Below, in pieces: positions 11,405 to 23,200 of a stretch of DNA of 64,000 nucleotides. The translations under genes were made by a program, and so were the position numbers. Within the stretch, counting starts at the first letter, position 1. The number at the start of each line of letters is the position of its first letter. The stretch spans positions 30,017,254 to 30,081,253 of the forward strand of contig OX243817.1 in the NCBI GenBank assembly GCA_945859605.1, in the 5' to 3' direction. The DNA is from Lumbricus rubellus (lineage: Eukaryota > Annelida > Clitellata > Crassiclitellata > Lumbricidae). Under the pieces are notes generated by a model. That model had not been told where the DNA came from and searched no databases. It saw only the letters and a list, made by a program, of their open reading frames with translations.

Positions 11405-11408
<4 letters not shown>

Positions 11409-12344
11409 AGTGATACCAGAAACTGGAGATTACTCAGAGCAACCAACTGAAATAGCGCTCCTCCCTCTCCTGGGCGAGGCAACCAGCTCCGATTGAAATT
11501 CATAGCAGGAAAACATCTGCGAAACGCAGTTAAGGAGCAAAGATATACCGGTAGTTTGTCTTTTTGGAGTCTGTGATCATAGAGCGAACCTGTCATGCAT
11601 TCGTAAACAGCCTTTGCATGCATGCGGTAAGCTGGTGTGACTGTGTTTTGTAAAAGGCAGCAAGTTTACTTGTGGACTGAACAGAAGTGATAGACTAGAC
11701 CTCTTCAGTAGAAATTCACTTCTTTATAGCTCTAAGGCCATGAAGCTAAAATATGGTTTCAATGGTTTATATGACCACACATTGTACACAGTGTGGCACA
11801 CTGTCAATTTAGGTCCCTAAAACATTTGCCTGTTAGATAAATAGTCAGATATCTTTAAAAGATTACATTACAATATTTATGATAGTGGGGCTCATGTAAT
11901 TCTTTCTTTGACATCTGTTGGTGTAGACCTCATTCTGTATATTCTGTATATTCTGAGCAATATAGACCTCATTGTCTGTATATTTAATAGTTTCTAATTT
12001 AAGCACTCGCAGCTTGCTCTTGTATGTTGAACTAGTAGAGAACACTAAACAGATGCCAATTTTAATATATGCACTGTTATGCAGAAGTTCAATAAATATC
12101 ACACAGCTCTGTGCATACACAGCATTGAAATGACATCACATTAACAATCTGCATACCACAAACTTAAGGCAAGGTCATGGGGCCAAAGTAAACGTGGAGA
12201 TCAGGGTGCCCAGCTCATTCTGCAGCCAAGGTTTCCTGCCTCCCTCTTTGCCTGATAAAATCATAACCGGCTCGTTCTGCTGCATTAGAAATAATGACAG
12301 GAAATTATCATTCACATCAAAACAAGCTGAACCACGCCTGTGCC

Positions 12345-12653
12345 CATAGGCGTATGGGAGGTTTCAGAAGTGGGGGGGCAAAGATTGAACTTTTGCCCGA
12401 AAAATTTATCCGGCCAAAAAGTTGGTCGTCCGCGACTATTTTTGCCCGAAAAACCAGATTTGCCCGAAACTTGACGACCTTTTTTTTTTTAGTCGTCCGC
12501 GACTTTTTTGCCCGAAAAACCAGACTTGCCCAAAACTTGACGACCTTTTTTTTTTTTTAGTCGTCCGCGACTTTTTGCCCGAAAAAACCACCAAACTTGC
12601 CCGAATTTGGGGGGGCAATTGCCCCCTCTGCACCCCCGCCTCGTACGCCTATG
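12345..12653. mobile_element. hAT-type MITE with CATAGGCGTA ends
   Basis: The termini CATAGGCGTA and TACGCCTATG are flanked by an exact 8-bp duplication CCTGTGCC (337-344 and 654-661 of the 12-kb block). Inside is an approximately 68-bp motif (GTCGTCCGCGACT ... GCCCGAAA ... TTGACGACC) repeated three times with T-runs. A G-run and a C-run lie close to the right end. It has no coding potential and is the sister element of 5460-5725. Confidence 0.8.
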
Positions 12654-12710
12654 CCTGTGCCCTATGCCAGTTAAATAGACACAAACCATTACACACTTCT
12701 GTTAATATGC

Positions 12711-12786
12711 AGCTCTTAATTCGTGGTGGCCTTCAAATATTTCTCCTCAGCTCTTAATTCGTGGCGGCGTTCAAATATTTCTCCTG
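12711..12786. repeat. 38-bp tandem duplication
   Basis: Two adjacent copies of a 38-bp unit start AGCTCTTAATTCGTGG and differ at only about three positions. Confidence 0.85.
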
Positions 12787-12999
12787 TGAATGCACACAGC
12801 ACACTGAAAAGGTATAAGTAAATGGACAAATAACCAGATAGAATCATCGACCAAAGATGCCAGGAATATAACATTCCAATAAAAAAAATTGACTTGTAAG
12901 TGCTGCACTGTAGTAACACTTTCTATGTACAGCTAATTATATATTGTGACTTTAAAAATTAAATGAATTCCACATGTGTATATGTCCAGATATCATGTA

Positions 13000-14900
13000 T
13001 AGCACCTTTTAGCGAATTTAGCCCCTATCACAGTTTCAAGAAGGTGGAATATGCTGCCGATCTGCAATATGTTGCCTAGCAGCCTGAAATGTGAGATCTT
13101 TGGCTTTTCTTTAACTCAATTCTGCAAGCACTTCAAAACCATTTATGTTGTGCAAAGCTGGAAGAACATGAAAGAGTCTCTGATTAAAAGGCACTGCACA
13201 AATTATTGATTACAATTACATCCAAACATAAATGGTCATCTTTTACATTCACTAAAACATGAGCATAACCACGAACTGGGCATGTCTGGCATCCTCCATC
13301 TTAGTTGCTACAAAACAAATGCTATTCAAGTCAAAATATGATTTTGTAACAGCTCCAAACATACAAACAAATCATGCTAAAACTGACAGATCCACACACA
13401 CACACACGCAACAATGTGCTCAACCTTTTATAAATCCATTTCTCAAACCATTGCGGCAATGGCAGTATAGACACACAAGAAAACGACGTTGCTGCATCTG
13501 AGGTTAAGTACCGATTTCTCTGTCTGTAATTTACTCATACTTTACTTTACTTATGCCCTACACAGCAGATGTCGATTTAATAGTATAGTGACACGAGAAT
13601 GAAACAGCTTATTCAGACTCTACATTCAGGCGAACAGATAACGGGCTAACGATTCAGGCAACAAAAGGAGGAGTGTCTGTGGTGTGATGTCCTTAAATAA
13701 TGGCGTTTGCTTTCTATTCTCATCTCCTGCAATTTTCCACACAAAATGCTCGTGACATGTATGTTTTTTAAGTGAAATAAAAAAATCCTAGCGCTTTGAC
13801 ACCGTGACGCGACGTCTGCCTTAGCAATCATTTCGCGAGACAAAGTCCTTGCAACACCAAACTTTTACTGAGATCTACTGACCTTCGATCGAAAAATTTC
13901 CGATTTTACGGATATTTTCAACTGAAGATGTTATGATTTATCCAACATTTATTATATAAAACCTCATTTTATTTCAAGTATCTCTAAATCGTCCATCGTT
14001 ACTCATTTCCTGTGTCAAGCAGAGTCAACAAGACGCCGGTGGTGCCCTCATTTCAAACATTTTTGTAACGCCTTACTAAATGTAAGTAAGATCTATCAGA
14101 ATTTCAATCTTCAATTTTGCCACAAACTCTTCTTTGTGTAATCTGGCAATGAATTCTGTATTGTGCAGTCACGCTTATGGAAAATTTCTAAACATAGATA
14201 TTTTATTCACATACTGAAAATTGCATAAAATGTTTTTTTTAAATTAAATTTTTTCCTGAACCAAAACAACAAACAAACATGATACAATTATGGCAGTGAA
14301 CTTTAACATAATTTGGTTAAGAAAGGGAGACCCAGAAAAGATGGACAATCCCACTGATAGGGCCACCCAAATTTTTTAGGCCTATAGTTTCCTGATAGAA
14401 TTTTTGCATTTTGCAGAAGCCTTCGGCATAGTTGCAATCAAACGCAGACACTATGACGTCTAGCTGTACCCTGCCTTACGCACATGTGTCACGTTGCCTT
14501 TCGCAGATGTCCCCAAATTTGTTGGACCAGAGACCCGCTTGCTGTCCTAAGCACATCTATAGCTCATGGACCCAATTATTTAAGATTTAATTGAACTAGC
14601 ATTTTCAGAATACTCTCGCGGACCCCCAGCAAGCAGCTAGACCACAGATCTGAGCTACTGTAATGGGTAAACTACATGCAGTTGAAAACAAACGCTGGAA
14701 AAGGATGTGCCATAATTATAGGGCCTAAATTACATTTGAACCAAATGTAATATTTTATTGATTACTTGATTACCTATTCAAGTCTGAATTTCCAGGTTCG
14801 GGTCCTTGGGATTTCTCCAATATTATGTTTTCGGTGTTTTTGCTGATCACGCATGCGCGAGAGCTATTCTGTGGTGAGGTCGTTGAAATTTATGAGCGAT
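13000..14900. other. Intergenic stretch, no supported gene
   Basis: No splice-supported coding exon was recognised. The segment 13790-13860 is locally CpG-rich and contains TTCGCGAGAC, close to the TCTCGCGA promoter motif known from animal housekeeping promoters. It could mark a start site for an unseen upstream exon of the minus-strand FERM gene, but nothing else supports that. TAGGCCTA appears near 14377. Confidence 0.35.
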
Positions 14901-14923
14901 ATACAAAACTTAGCGATAAGTAG

Positions 14924-14976
14924 TATAAAGACAGAAATCAGTTAGTTGTGTTGCTTAAATGAAGAGGTTCAACTGG
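14924..14976 (+). promoter_or_regulatory. Possible TATA box and first non-coding exon of the TRIM gene
   Basis: TATAAAG at 14924-14930 is followed about 30 bases later by a short segment that ends at a GGGTAATT donor (intron from about 14977). A good pyrimidine-tract acceptor (TTTGTCTTTTTATAG, ending 16219) lies just before the TRIM start codon, so a 5' UTR intron is plausible. No transcript evidence is available. This is a weak call. Confidence 0.25.
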
Positions 14977-15639
14977 GTAATTTTCTGCAAGGATCGCCCT
15001 TGAGCGTTTTTAGTTTTTAGCAATTTTGTTGCAACGTCGGTGCGCTGCGTATTTCTGATATTATCGCCCTGCGTTTTGCGTGGTTTTTTCCGCCGTAATT
15101 CACCGTTTAAGCGTTCTAAATTTTTCGCTTATTGTAATTCTCGATTGAATGAAGGTTGGATTGATGATAATCGCTCATTGTAAAACTAAAAGTTGGATTT
15201 TTGAAAATTATGCTTGCGTAAATGATACCTGGATTGATGACAGTTATCATGGACGTTGTTATTAAAATGCCGTAGGGCATATGAAAACGATAAATCTGCA
15301 TGCGTTAACAGTAAAGAACGCTAAAACGATTAACCACTTTTCTGTGTTGCATTTTTGCTCTCATGTGTGCATTTTCATTCTTGCTTGATGCAGTGGCAGC
15401 GCTGCAGCAGGGCATGCCACGACAATTATTAATGTCCTCGGGGAGAGGGGGTGGCGTTACTCAGCTGAAATGATTATTCAGAACTTCAGCAGCTTACACA
15501 TGTCATCATGATTAGATCATCGTCATGATCTTGTCTATTGTAAATTTTCACATAGAAATGTGAGCTTCAAACTTAAATTTCCCATTGTTCTTATGTACAT
15601 CGTGTGTTAGTAAATTGCGTCATTTAATTTTTACATTAT

Positions 15640-15955
15640 TTAACTTGGAGGTGTTCAAGTACTTAAAATGCCCCCTAAATACATAAAAAAGGTTCCGCAG
15701 TGGATATGATACATCAGGAGGGAGATTTTGAAGGTAATACGAGCACGGATGGGAAGCCAGTGTAGTTGTTTCAGTGTAGATGTGATGTTGTTTCCTTATA
15801 TCTGGCAAGCAGCAGTGTGTAGAACTGAAGACAGGGGTTGAAGTGTTGATGATGGAAGACCATATAGGACAGAGTTGCAGTAATCGAGACGAGAGATGGC
15901 GAGGGCTTGACTGAGAATACGAAGGCAGTTTTCATTCAGGCAACATTCACTTGTT
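15640..15955 (-). mobile_element. L2-like LINE fragment
   Basis: The minus strand reads CLRILSQALAISRLDYCNSV followed by LYGLPSSTLQPLSSVLHTAA. This is the thumb-region motif SRLDYCNS.LYGLP that is also present as [14 protein letters not shown] in the LINE at 23985-26062. It is a short, decayed remnant inside the presumed 5' UTR intron of the TRIM gene. Confidence 0.7.
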
Positions 15956-16238
15956 GAATTCGACGGAGGTGGACCTAATTACGGATTAGTTGGATGTAGA
16001 ATATTATATCAACACAGTACACTGTTGACCTGTACCCAAGTGACTCATTGATGTAAACAATTAGGGTTTTGTCTATTGATAGCATTATATTCAGAGTAGA
16101 TACACCTAACCAAGTAACCATATAAAGGCTGTCGTTGCGATAGACAACTTACATTTGAAATCATTGCTTAGGTCGCCTTTTCATCGGTTCATCAAAACGA
16201 TTGGTTTGTCTTTTTATAGGTCTTGAATACAACGAACA

Positions 16239-18903
16239 ATGGCAGATGCTCTGGATTTCAACAATGAATGTTGTCTATGTCTAAAGATCTTCACCGACCC
16301 AAGGGTTCTGCCGTGTCTTCACACTTTCTGCTTGAAGTGTCTTGAAAATATTGGAGTCACAATTCCCAACGATTGTGTGCTGTGTCCGGTCTGTGGGTCG
16401 AAATTCAATGTACCGGAAGACGGCCTAACAGGTCTTCCAAGAAACATCTTTACCGAAAAGTTAGCCGACGTTAGAATGACCTCTAAATTGAAACCATCAG
16501 AAAGCACTTCATGTGACGCATGTGTTAAGCTTGATATCGGAGGTAAAACTGTTGCAAAGAAGTACTGCATCAACTGCGAAGTGAAACTGTGTCTTAAATG
16601 CTGCGAAGAACATGAAAAACGAAAGGAACACTTAATTGTTGATTTAAGTTGCCAGACAGAAAATAAGGACGAAGAAACAGAAACATGCCGATGTCGTGTT
16701 CATCAAGAGGAAGTACCGACACTCTACTGCACTTTCTGCAAGAAGGTCATATGTGACAAGTGTTTCCATGAAAGTCACAGTTCACATAGCTGCTCCGATG
16801 TTACGGATGTTGCTGTCGGCTTAGTCCGTAAACAAGCAGAAAAAGAATACAACAATGTTGAAATCATACAACAGAATTTTCAAGTTAAGAGAGAGACAAT
16901 ACACAGAGAACAAATGAAATTTCTCGAGAAGGTGAAGAGAATGGAGACTGAGGTCCTAAAAAGATGTGAAGAGATCAAAGAATTGGTCGTTAAAGAGACA
17001 AAGGTTTTGTTGCAAGAGCTGGCCGTGTTGAAAACTGAAAGGCTTGAAGAGATGGAGATAGAACAGAGACGAATAGATAAGCATATCTTCACTTTGGAGA
17101 AGTTTAAAGAATATTGCACCTGGATTAAGAGTAATGGTGCTCTAAATTACGCATGTGAAGCTGAATGTATTTTACGCAACACCGCAAACGAGCTTAGAAT
17201 TCACGAAAAGAGTCGCATTGAAAGCAGAATCTTTCCAATTCAGTGTGAATTTCAGAAAACTGAATCTCGAGAAATTTTTATACACATAAGCAATGCTATT
17301 GGAAAAATTAACGGTAAGCCTTATTTCCTTAACTAAAAACTCATCAAGATTCAAGAGCTATATTCACTGAGTTACCTATTTTCCAAATATTTACCTGTAT
17401 TGCGAAAATTGAGGGACCATTATTTTGTTGGCTTGACTGGGTTGGGTGCACTCTTGAATATAGCTTTCTAAAAACGGGTGCTGTATTTATAAGATGAAAC
17501 ATGAACGAATGAATTATGACGGCAAAACTTCCTAGGTTACTCCTATATGTTCAAACCTTAGTGCTTATATTAATTGCCAACTTGAACGAGGAGTTTGTCT
17601 GAACATTCTTGTATGGGAGGAACTTTCCAAATTATTACAATAAGAATTTCTTATGTAGGACCTTCCTAAATGCTATTTGATCCAATAGGTGCTAAGTATT
17701 GTCGGGCCTGGTCTCAGCTGGGTAAAAATTCGAACAATGAAGAACTCTTATAGGGAGGATTTTTAGATCAAGCCAAAAATTGTGACAAGCACGGAAATGA
17801 GTGAAAATACATTGAACAACTGACAGCTGTGCAGTCTGTGCTAGTGTAATTACTGGATTAGATGAAAACGTAATAATTTTGACTTTGAGACCAAACAATT
17901 TAATTTGTGCATATAATTCAGAATAGTGTTGTTTTCTTAATGAGTCTCTTCAGTTTTCATTGGTCATCCTCGACTTGTTTTTCTTAACTTTTGAAGTTGA
18001 AGGCAATTGAATGCTTGATAAATTTGAAGTTACAAGTATTATTTTTTTACATGTGTTCCAGTCACCTACCCATACAAAATGAAGCTACCAACTGCAGTCA
18101 ATACCAACGACATAACTCTTCACGGATTGACTAGCCTTCAAGATAGGTTGTATCTGCTATCTGATTCTCTTTTGATTCATCGAGCTGAACACCCATATGA
18201 CCGTGTTGGTGAAATAAAGATACCAGATATTAAATCCAAATCAAGCATTGTGTCTTGCCATCAGACTTCACGTCTCTATATCTATGACAAAGGGAATGCC
18301 TGTATCTGGAAAGTTTCCATTCCTGATCATCAGGTGACTCGTTGGCTTGACAAAGTACAAGAACCAAGTTCTATGAGTGTGACGCCCAGTGGAGAACTAC
18401 TAATGACGACTCAAAATACAGGCACAAAACAGCCAGTTACTGTCAATATATATAATCAAAACGCCATTATTACTGAACGTATTGAGCTTCCGGAAAACAT
18501 TCAGTCACTGAAGGGCTTTTATAAAACCCAATCTGGAAGCTACATTGGATTTGGAGATAAAAGTTTGTACAAATTTAGGGCGGATGGGTCCACTGTCTGC
18601 CAGTCTGACATGACAAAATATCCAGACATTGGAGATTATGTTCGATGTCTGGAGGTGTCTCCATATCATGTCTTTCTATTCTCTGCCCCTAACTACTCTT
18701 TGTACAGTTCTAGAGTTTCGTTGATTTCCTCAAATCTGGCTTTTCACCGTTCTTTGCTAGAGAACAGAGAAAGAGAAGTGATTGGCGCATGCTATGTTAA
18801 AGCTACGAAAAGACTGGCTGTTCTCGAACATTTTCAGATAAGCAATAATTATTATGGCAATCCGATTACAAGGTATGTTGTCACAGTTTATAATGTTCTT
18901 TGA
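16239..18903 (+). CDS. TRIM-type RING/B-box E3 ubiquitin ligase with C-terminal propeller-like domain
   Basis: Two coding exons, 16239-17313 and 18062-18903, join in phase 1 (G|TC) across a GTAAGC donor and a TTCCAG acceptor, giving 638 residues. The start is the first ATG after a likely UTR acceptor (AG at 16218-16219). Residues 11-52 form a C3HC4 RING (C11, C14, C26, H28, C31, C34, C49, C52). Two B-boxes follow at about 90-135 (CDAC ... CINC ... CLKC) and 149-190 (CRCRVH ... YCTFCKKVICDKC ... H..H). A long charged coiled coil occupies about 195-300. Exon 2 encodes ~280 residues with repeating hydrophobic-strand patterns (DRLYLLSDS, SRLYIYDKG, GSYIGFGDKSLYKF) that look like a six-bladed propeller, as in invertebrate TRIM2/3/56-like proteins; no exact NHL match was made. 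Such proteins transfer ubiquitin through an E2 and act in the cytoplasm, often in innate signalling. The specific orthologue is unknown. Confidence 0.88.
17314..18061 (+). other. Intron of the TRIM gene
   Basis: A 748-bp intron runs from GTAAGC to TTCCAG. It carries no recognised element and no TAGGCCTA. Confidence 0.85.
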
Positions 18904-18963
18904 TAAAAAAGAATTGATTACAATTAATTACAAATATGCATAGGACATGTAAAAAGGTTTTGA

Positions 18964-18969
18964 AATAAA
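18964..18969 (+). other. Polyadenylation signal for the TRIM gene
   Basis: AATAAA lies about 60 bases downstream of the TRIM stop codon, a typical spacing for a short 3' UTR. Confidence 0.55.
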
Positions 18970-19896
18970 TTTTCGTTTTAGCTGTTATCATTCATTAGGA
19001 AGATTGCGAGTATAATATGTGGCTTAACACTCGCTTTGTATGATCATCTTTAATGTGTTACAAACTATATCTATTATTCTATTTGATGTCGATTGTTTTT
19101 CACATTTCTATTAAAATAGTTTGAAGCTTTTTCAATTATGCATGACAGAAGTTTCATTTTTCTAAATTTATTTCCCATGTTTCATTGCCTATTACTAGGA
19201 ATCATTATTATATTTTCATCACTACCACCACCACCACCACTACTACTGGTAGTAATAGAAATAATGATGATGACAATAAAAGAAATAGTAGTAGAGCATA
19301 GTGGGGCGGCATTTCGCCAGGGCATGGCAGAAGCAAATATCCTGGTAAGAAGTCCTGTCATGGTCGTTTCCCTGCCGGAATTTTGCCCTGCAAAGAATAT
19401 GTTCGGGACATTTTATTGCTGTACGGCGCGTGTACACAGTCCTCCACTCTCCTGCTCTTCGTCTCGGCACTACGCAGTCGAAAAGTCGTAATTCAAAACA
19501 AAGTCTAAAACTTTAGCGATCCATCAAAGTCGAAGATGTCATTAATTGTTGATCATCAAGGGTCTAAGCAAACTAGTTTTCACTGCAAGCACCATTCCAG
19601 TAACAGGTGCACAATCAGATCGCTCAGTCAGTTGCTTCAAGCTTAAAAAGTCATACTCAAGCCTGACTCATTGGCTCTATTGGTTAAACGGCATATGATA
19701 TGAAAACTGTTATTTCAAGAAGCTGAACCAGGAGGCCTAGACATTTATATGTACTAGTGTCACCTAAATATCAAAATTGCGAGTATTGAAGGATTGTTAA
19801 GATGACAACTACAGCATACAAAGCTTTTGTAATAATATCTGCCTTGTGATTCAAATTTTGCTATGTAAATTGAACGGACATATTTACCATCCAATA

Positions 19897-20306
19897 TACA
19901 CTGTGTCCCAATAAATCGGGACCCCTTTTTATAATGTGAACAAAACAGGCAAACCTTAATTGATTTTCAAAATTTCAAAACTGTTTTTATCCTGAGATAA
20001 TTATCTTCAACTGATTCAAATATGAAGTTTCTGGCATGAATATTGACGTCACAATTACGTCATTTGCATCAGAGAATTCAAATGTTAAGTACCGAACACA
20101 GCGATTTTTTGTTGACATTTGGTTTCGATATATAAATTAACGACGTCATTATGACGTAATTTTTTAGTGATGGCCGTTCATAAATTACCAATTTGTAGAT
20201 AATTATCTCAGGATAAAAACAGTTTTGAAATTTTGAAAATCGATGAATATTTGCCAATTTTATTCACATTGTAAAAAGGGGTCCCGATTTATTGGGACAC
20301 AGTGTA
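19897..20306. mobile_element. Foldback MITE with TA target duplication
   Basis: Long inverted arms (about 110 bp) start CACTGTGTCCCAATAAATCG and end with its complement, flanked by TA on both sides. Within the arms, CTGTTTTTATCCTGAGATAA and its inverse are exact. The interior has several TGACGTCA/TTACGTCA-like palindromes. TA target use and the CACTG-type end suggest Tc1/mariner mobilisation. Non-coding. Confidence 0.8.
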
Positions 20307-20479
20307 CAGTGGTGTTTGTGTGTCAGTGAGTGCATGAAGACTTTCTTAGAGCATCTTGCCACAACACTTTAACGTTGAGCTCATGACCTTATACTGAACT
20401 GACTGGGAAACCAAAACAGCTCCTCATTAAAGAAGTACCTTTCAATTCAAACCAATCCAAATGCGTTGTAGTAGACAGT

Positions 20480-20894
20480 CAGGGGCGGATCCAGGGGGGG
20501 GGGCAATCCGGCCATGGCCCCCCCCCCATTTAAAACTGCCATGGGACGTGGCCCCCATTTTGTCTGAAAATATCAATACGAACATGGGTGTAATGGATAT
20601 TGGCCCCCCCCTATTCGGAAAATTGCATGGAACGTGGCCCTCCCATTCTGTTTTTAAGACGAGGACTAAAAAAAAAGTCATCAACTTTTTTGGCGGATGA
20701 AATGGTATGATTTTCCCGAAAAATTTGGCGGATAACCCAAAAAAAAATGTCATCAACTTTTTTGGCGGATGAAAAGTACTTTTTTTCCTCAACGACCGAT
20801 CACTATTTTTCGAACTTTCCAAAAAAAATCCTTTTTGCCGTCCAAGATCTAAGATTTTGGCCCCCCCCATGAAACAGTTCTGGATCCGCCACTG
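20480..20894. mobile_element. hAT-type MITE, CAGNGGCGGATCC family
   Basis: The ends CAGGGGCGGATCCAG and CTGGATCCGCCACTG are flanked by the exact 8-bp duplication TAGACAGT. G-runs near the left end and C-runs near the right end bracket a body with repeated GTCATCAACTTTTTTGGCGG motifs. Relatives lie at 33538-33945, 56359-56652 and 61980-62391. Non-coding. Confidence 0.85.
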
Positions 20895-20899
20895 TAGAC

Positions 20900-23190
20900 A
20901 GTAACACTTGTAGAGCTTACCTGTATGTATATTTTCTCCTTTTTTACCTTAAAGTGTGCATTTTTCATTGTAATCTGAGAACTGCCATAGGTTACCATAA
21001 TGCTCAGGATGGATGGATCCAGAATTGATGAGGGCTTATGACAACAGAGGCTGTTGCCCTCGACAGATTATTTGGCATAATTATTACAGCACTTGTAAAA
21101 TATGCTCAGGGAGATCTTCAATTTTAAATGGCACAAATTGAAGGAATTAGCATAATTATTTCTGTGCTGCTCTGCAGTGAAACATCTGACAACGTTTCAA
21201 TTATTCGTTTCTCCAACACAGATTATTTGAGTGCATGAAGACAGTGGCAATGCAAGAGGTAGCCTATTGCAGAGGGGATCCACACGATAATATTCAAAGA
21301 ATCAGAGGGCATGACATTCAAGAACTCCATTCTAGCTGCATTTGCTCTGTTTCTATAATTTTATGTAACTGACATGTTAAGGTGGAGATCTGACTTGCCT
21401 CTGGATTTGCAATGTGTTTAAAGTCTGTAAATCTTCAGCTGAGGCAAAAACGCATGTACTTGCAAGCCAAAGTCTGGTGACACCTGGATAGGTAATAAAT
21501 CCTGACACCTAAAGTACTTTGACACATTTATTGAACGATTAAGTTGAACACAATTATCAAACGTACTCTGTTCACACAAGAACATGTATTTCAGTAATGG
21601 GAAATTGTAGCAATACCAACCTGATCTTTTCACACTATTACAAAATTGTCTTTTTTAGTATGTACCGGTAGGATTGTAGGCCTATCTGAACTTGTCTCTA
21701 GTATAGCCTAAGCTTATTAGCTGAACAAGACATCCTATGAAGGACGACTCTCAATAGCACACAATAATTTGAAATGTATACTATAGGAGCCATATCAGTT
21801 GGTATCTCTGTCAAAGCTATTCCAGCTTAGCCAACTGCCTTTGTCACTACGATATAGACATTATAATTGTTGTCAATTATTTTTGTATATCTACATTCAC
21901 TTATACACACACTGGTGAGTGTATTAGTCTAGTCACTCTAGTGATTAGTGTCAGGGATTCTAAACTAGGTCAGGGTTGAAATCCTAATCAGTGGACATTA
22001 ATTTTTGTTTATTCCACTTGCATCCTCTAGCCACCAAATCAGCTGTAATGATTTCACTGTCCATGGGTATGATGGCCGGCCGGGTATGGGAGAGAATAAT
22101 ATTGGCCACCCACCTTCATATTACTTACTTACTTCATATTCCAAGATTAAAAAATGAAGTTGCTAGCACTTCATAGACAAGGAAGCTTCTCAGGCTAAAT
22201 TTAAGAGCAAGTCTTCATTGAACATAAACACTGGAAAAACTACTGTAAAGCTGAACCCATACACTTTACACAGCAACAGCAACGCATTGTCTGCGCTTCA
22301 TGCTGTCTCATAGATATGGTTGAGCACGCACCATCTTCAACCTTGAATTTTAAACATTGTCACAGCATAAAGAAGTTTAGAGATCCCTAAACGACTTTCA
22401 TCGTTAGCGGCTAGGTTAAGTTGTACTTTGGGAAGAGCTGGTAGCAAAGGAGAGGACTGCACTGACCACGATATTATGAGGCAAGAAATTTCAAAAATGA
22501 AGTCTATACAATCTTGGGATTTGTTAGTTCAAACATCTGCCTCTTCTACCTTTATAAGAATGTTTTTCACTTATTAACTAAAAACGTCAGTAAATTCTGT
22601 TCATAATTCGCACAACTTCCATTCAGTTGTCTTTTTTCTATTAGAATTAAAGCACTTGGTTTGTTTAAACTTTGTTATAAACCAAGGCTAAAAGCATGCT
22701 GGCAAGTATTCATGTCAAAGCCATCTTTTTCTCATCTAGTGTAAAATTGGCAGCAGGCACTTCAATACAATTATGAAATTGAAGCTCAACACCAACAGAT
22801 GTAAGACAAAAACTGATCTTTTGTTTAAACAATGAACAGCTGAACGGTGATAAGATTCCTGCCTGGTCCAAAACACATGCACGACACTGCAGCACAAAGT
22901 ATTCTCAACAAAAACGGAACGTACATTGATCAGCAAAATCTATCGGACACGACTGGATATATTAATGACTGGCACTGTCTACCTCCAATTCAAAATTTCC
23001 TAGAGTAATGTCTTCAACTGAAAATTTACAGCAAAACAGTATAAACAATAATTGGAGATCTAAAAGTCAGTTTTGTTATTTCTCATGGTATGTTTGAGTG
23101 ATGAATGGGCAGCAACATAGAATTTTGTTTGAAACTATAGACAGATCACCAACAAATGTACAGTCCTATGTACACATGACAATTAGAACA
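20900..23190. other. Intergenic stretch between the TRIM gene and MANF
   Basis: No coding exon was recognised. Its right part should contain the MANF 3' UTR, but no clear AATAAA on the minus strand was seen just below 23201. One TAGGCCTA occurs near 21677. Confidence 0.5.
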
Positions 23191-23200
23191 GCCTGACTGC

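Noticed and set aside
19138..19491. 117-codon plus-strand frame downstream of the TRIM gene
   Set aside because: It contains an ACC-triplet run and no recognisable domain. It is probably repeat-derived.
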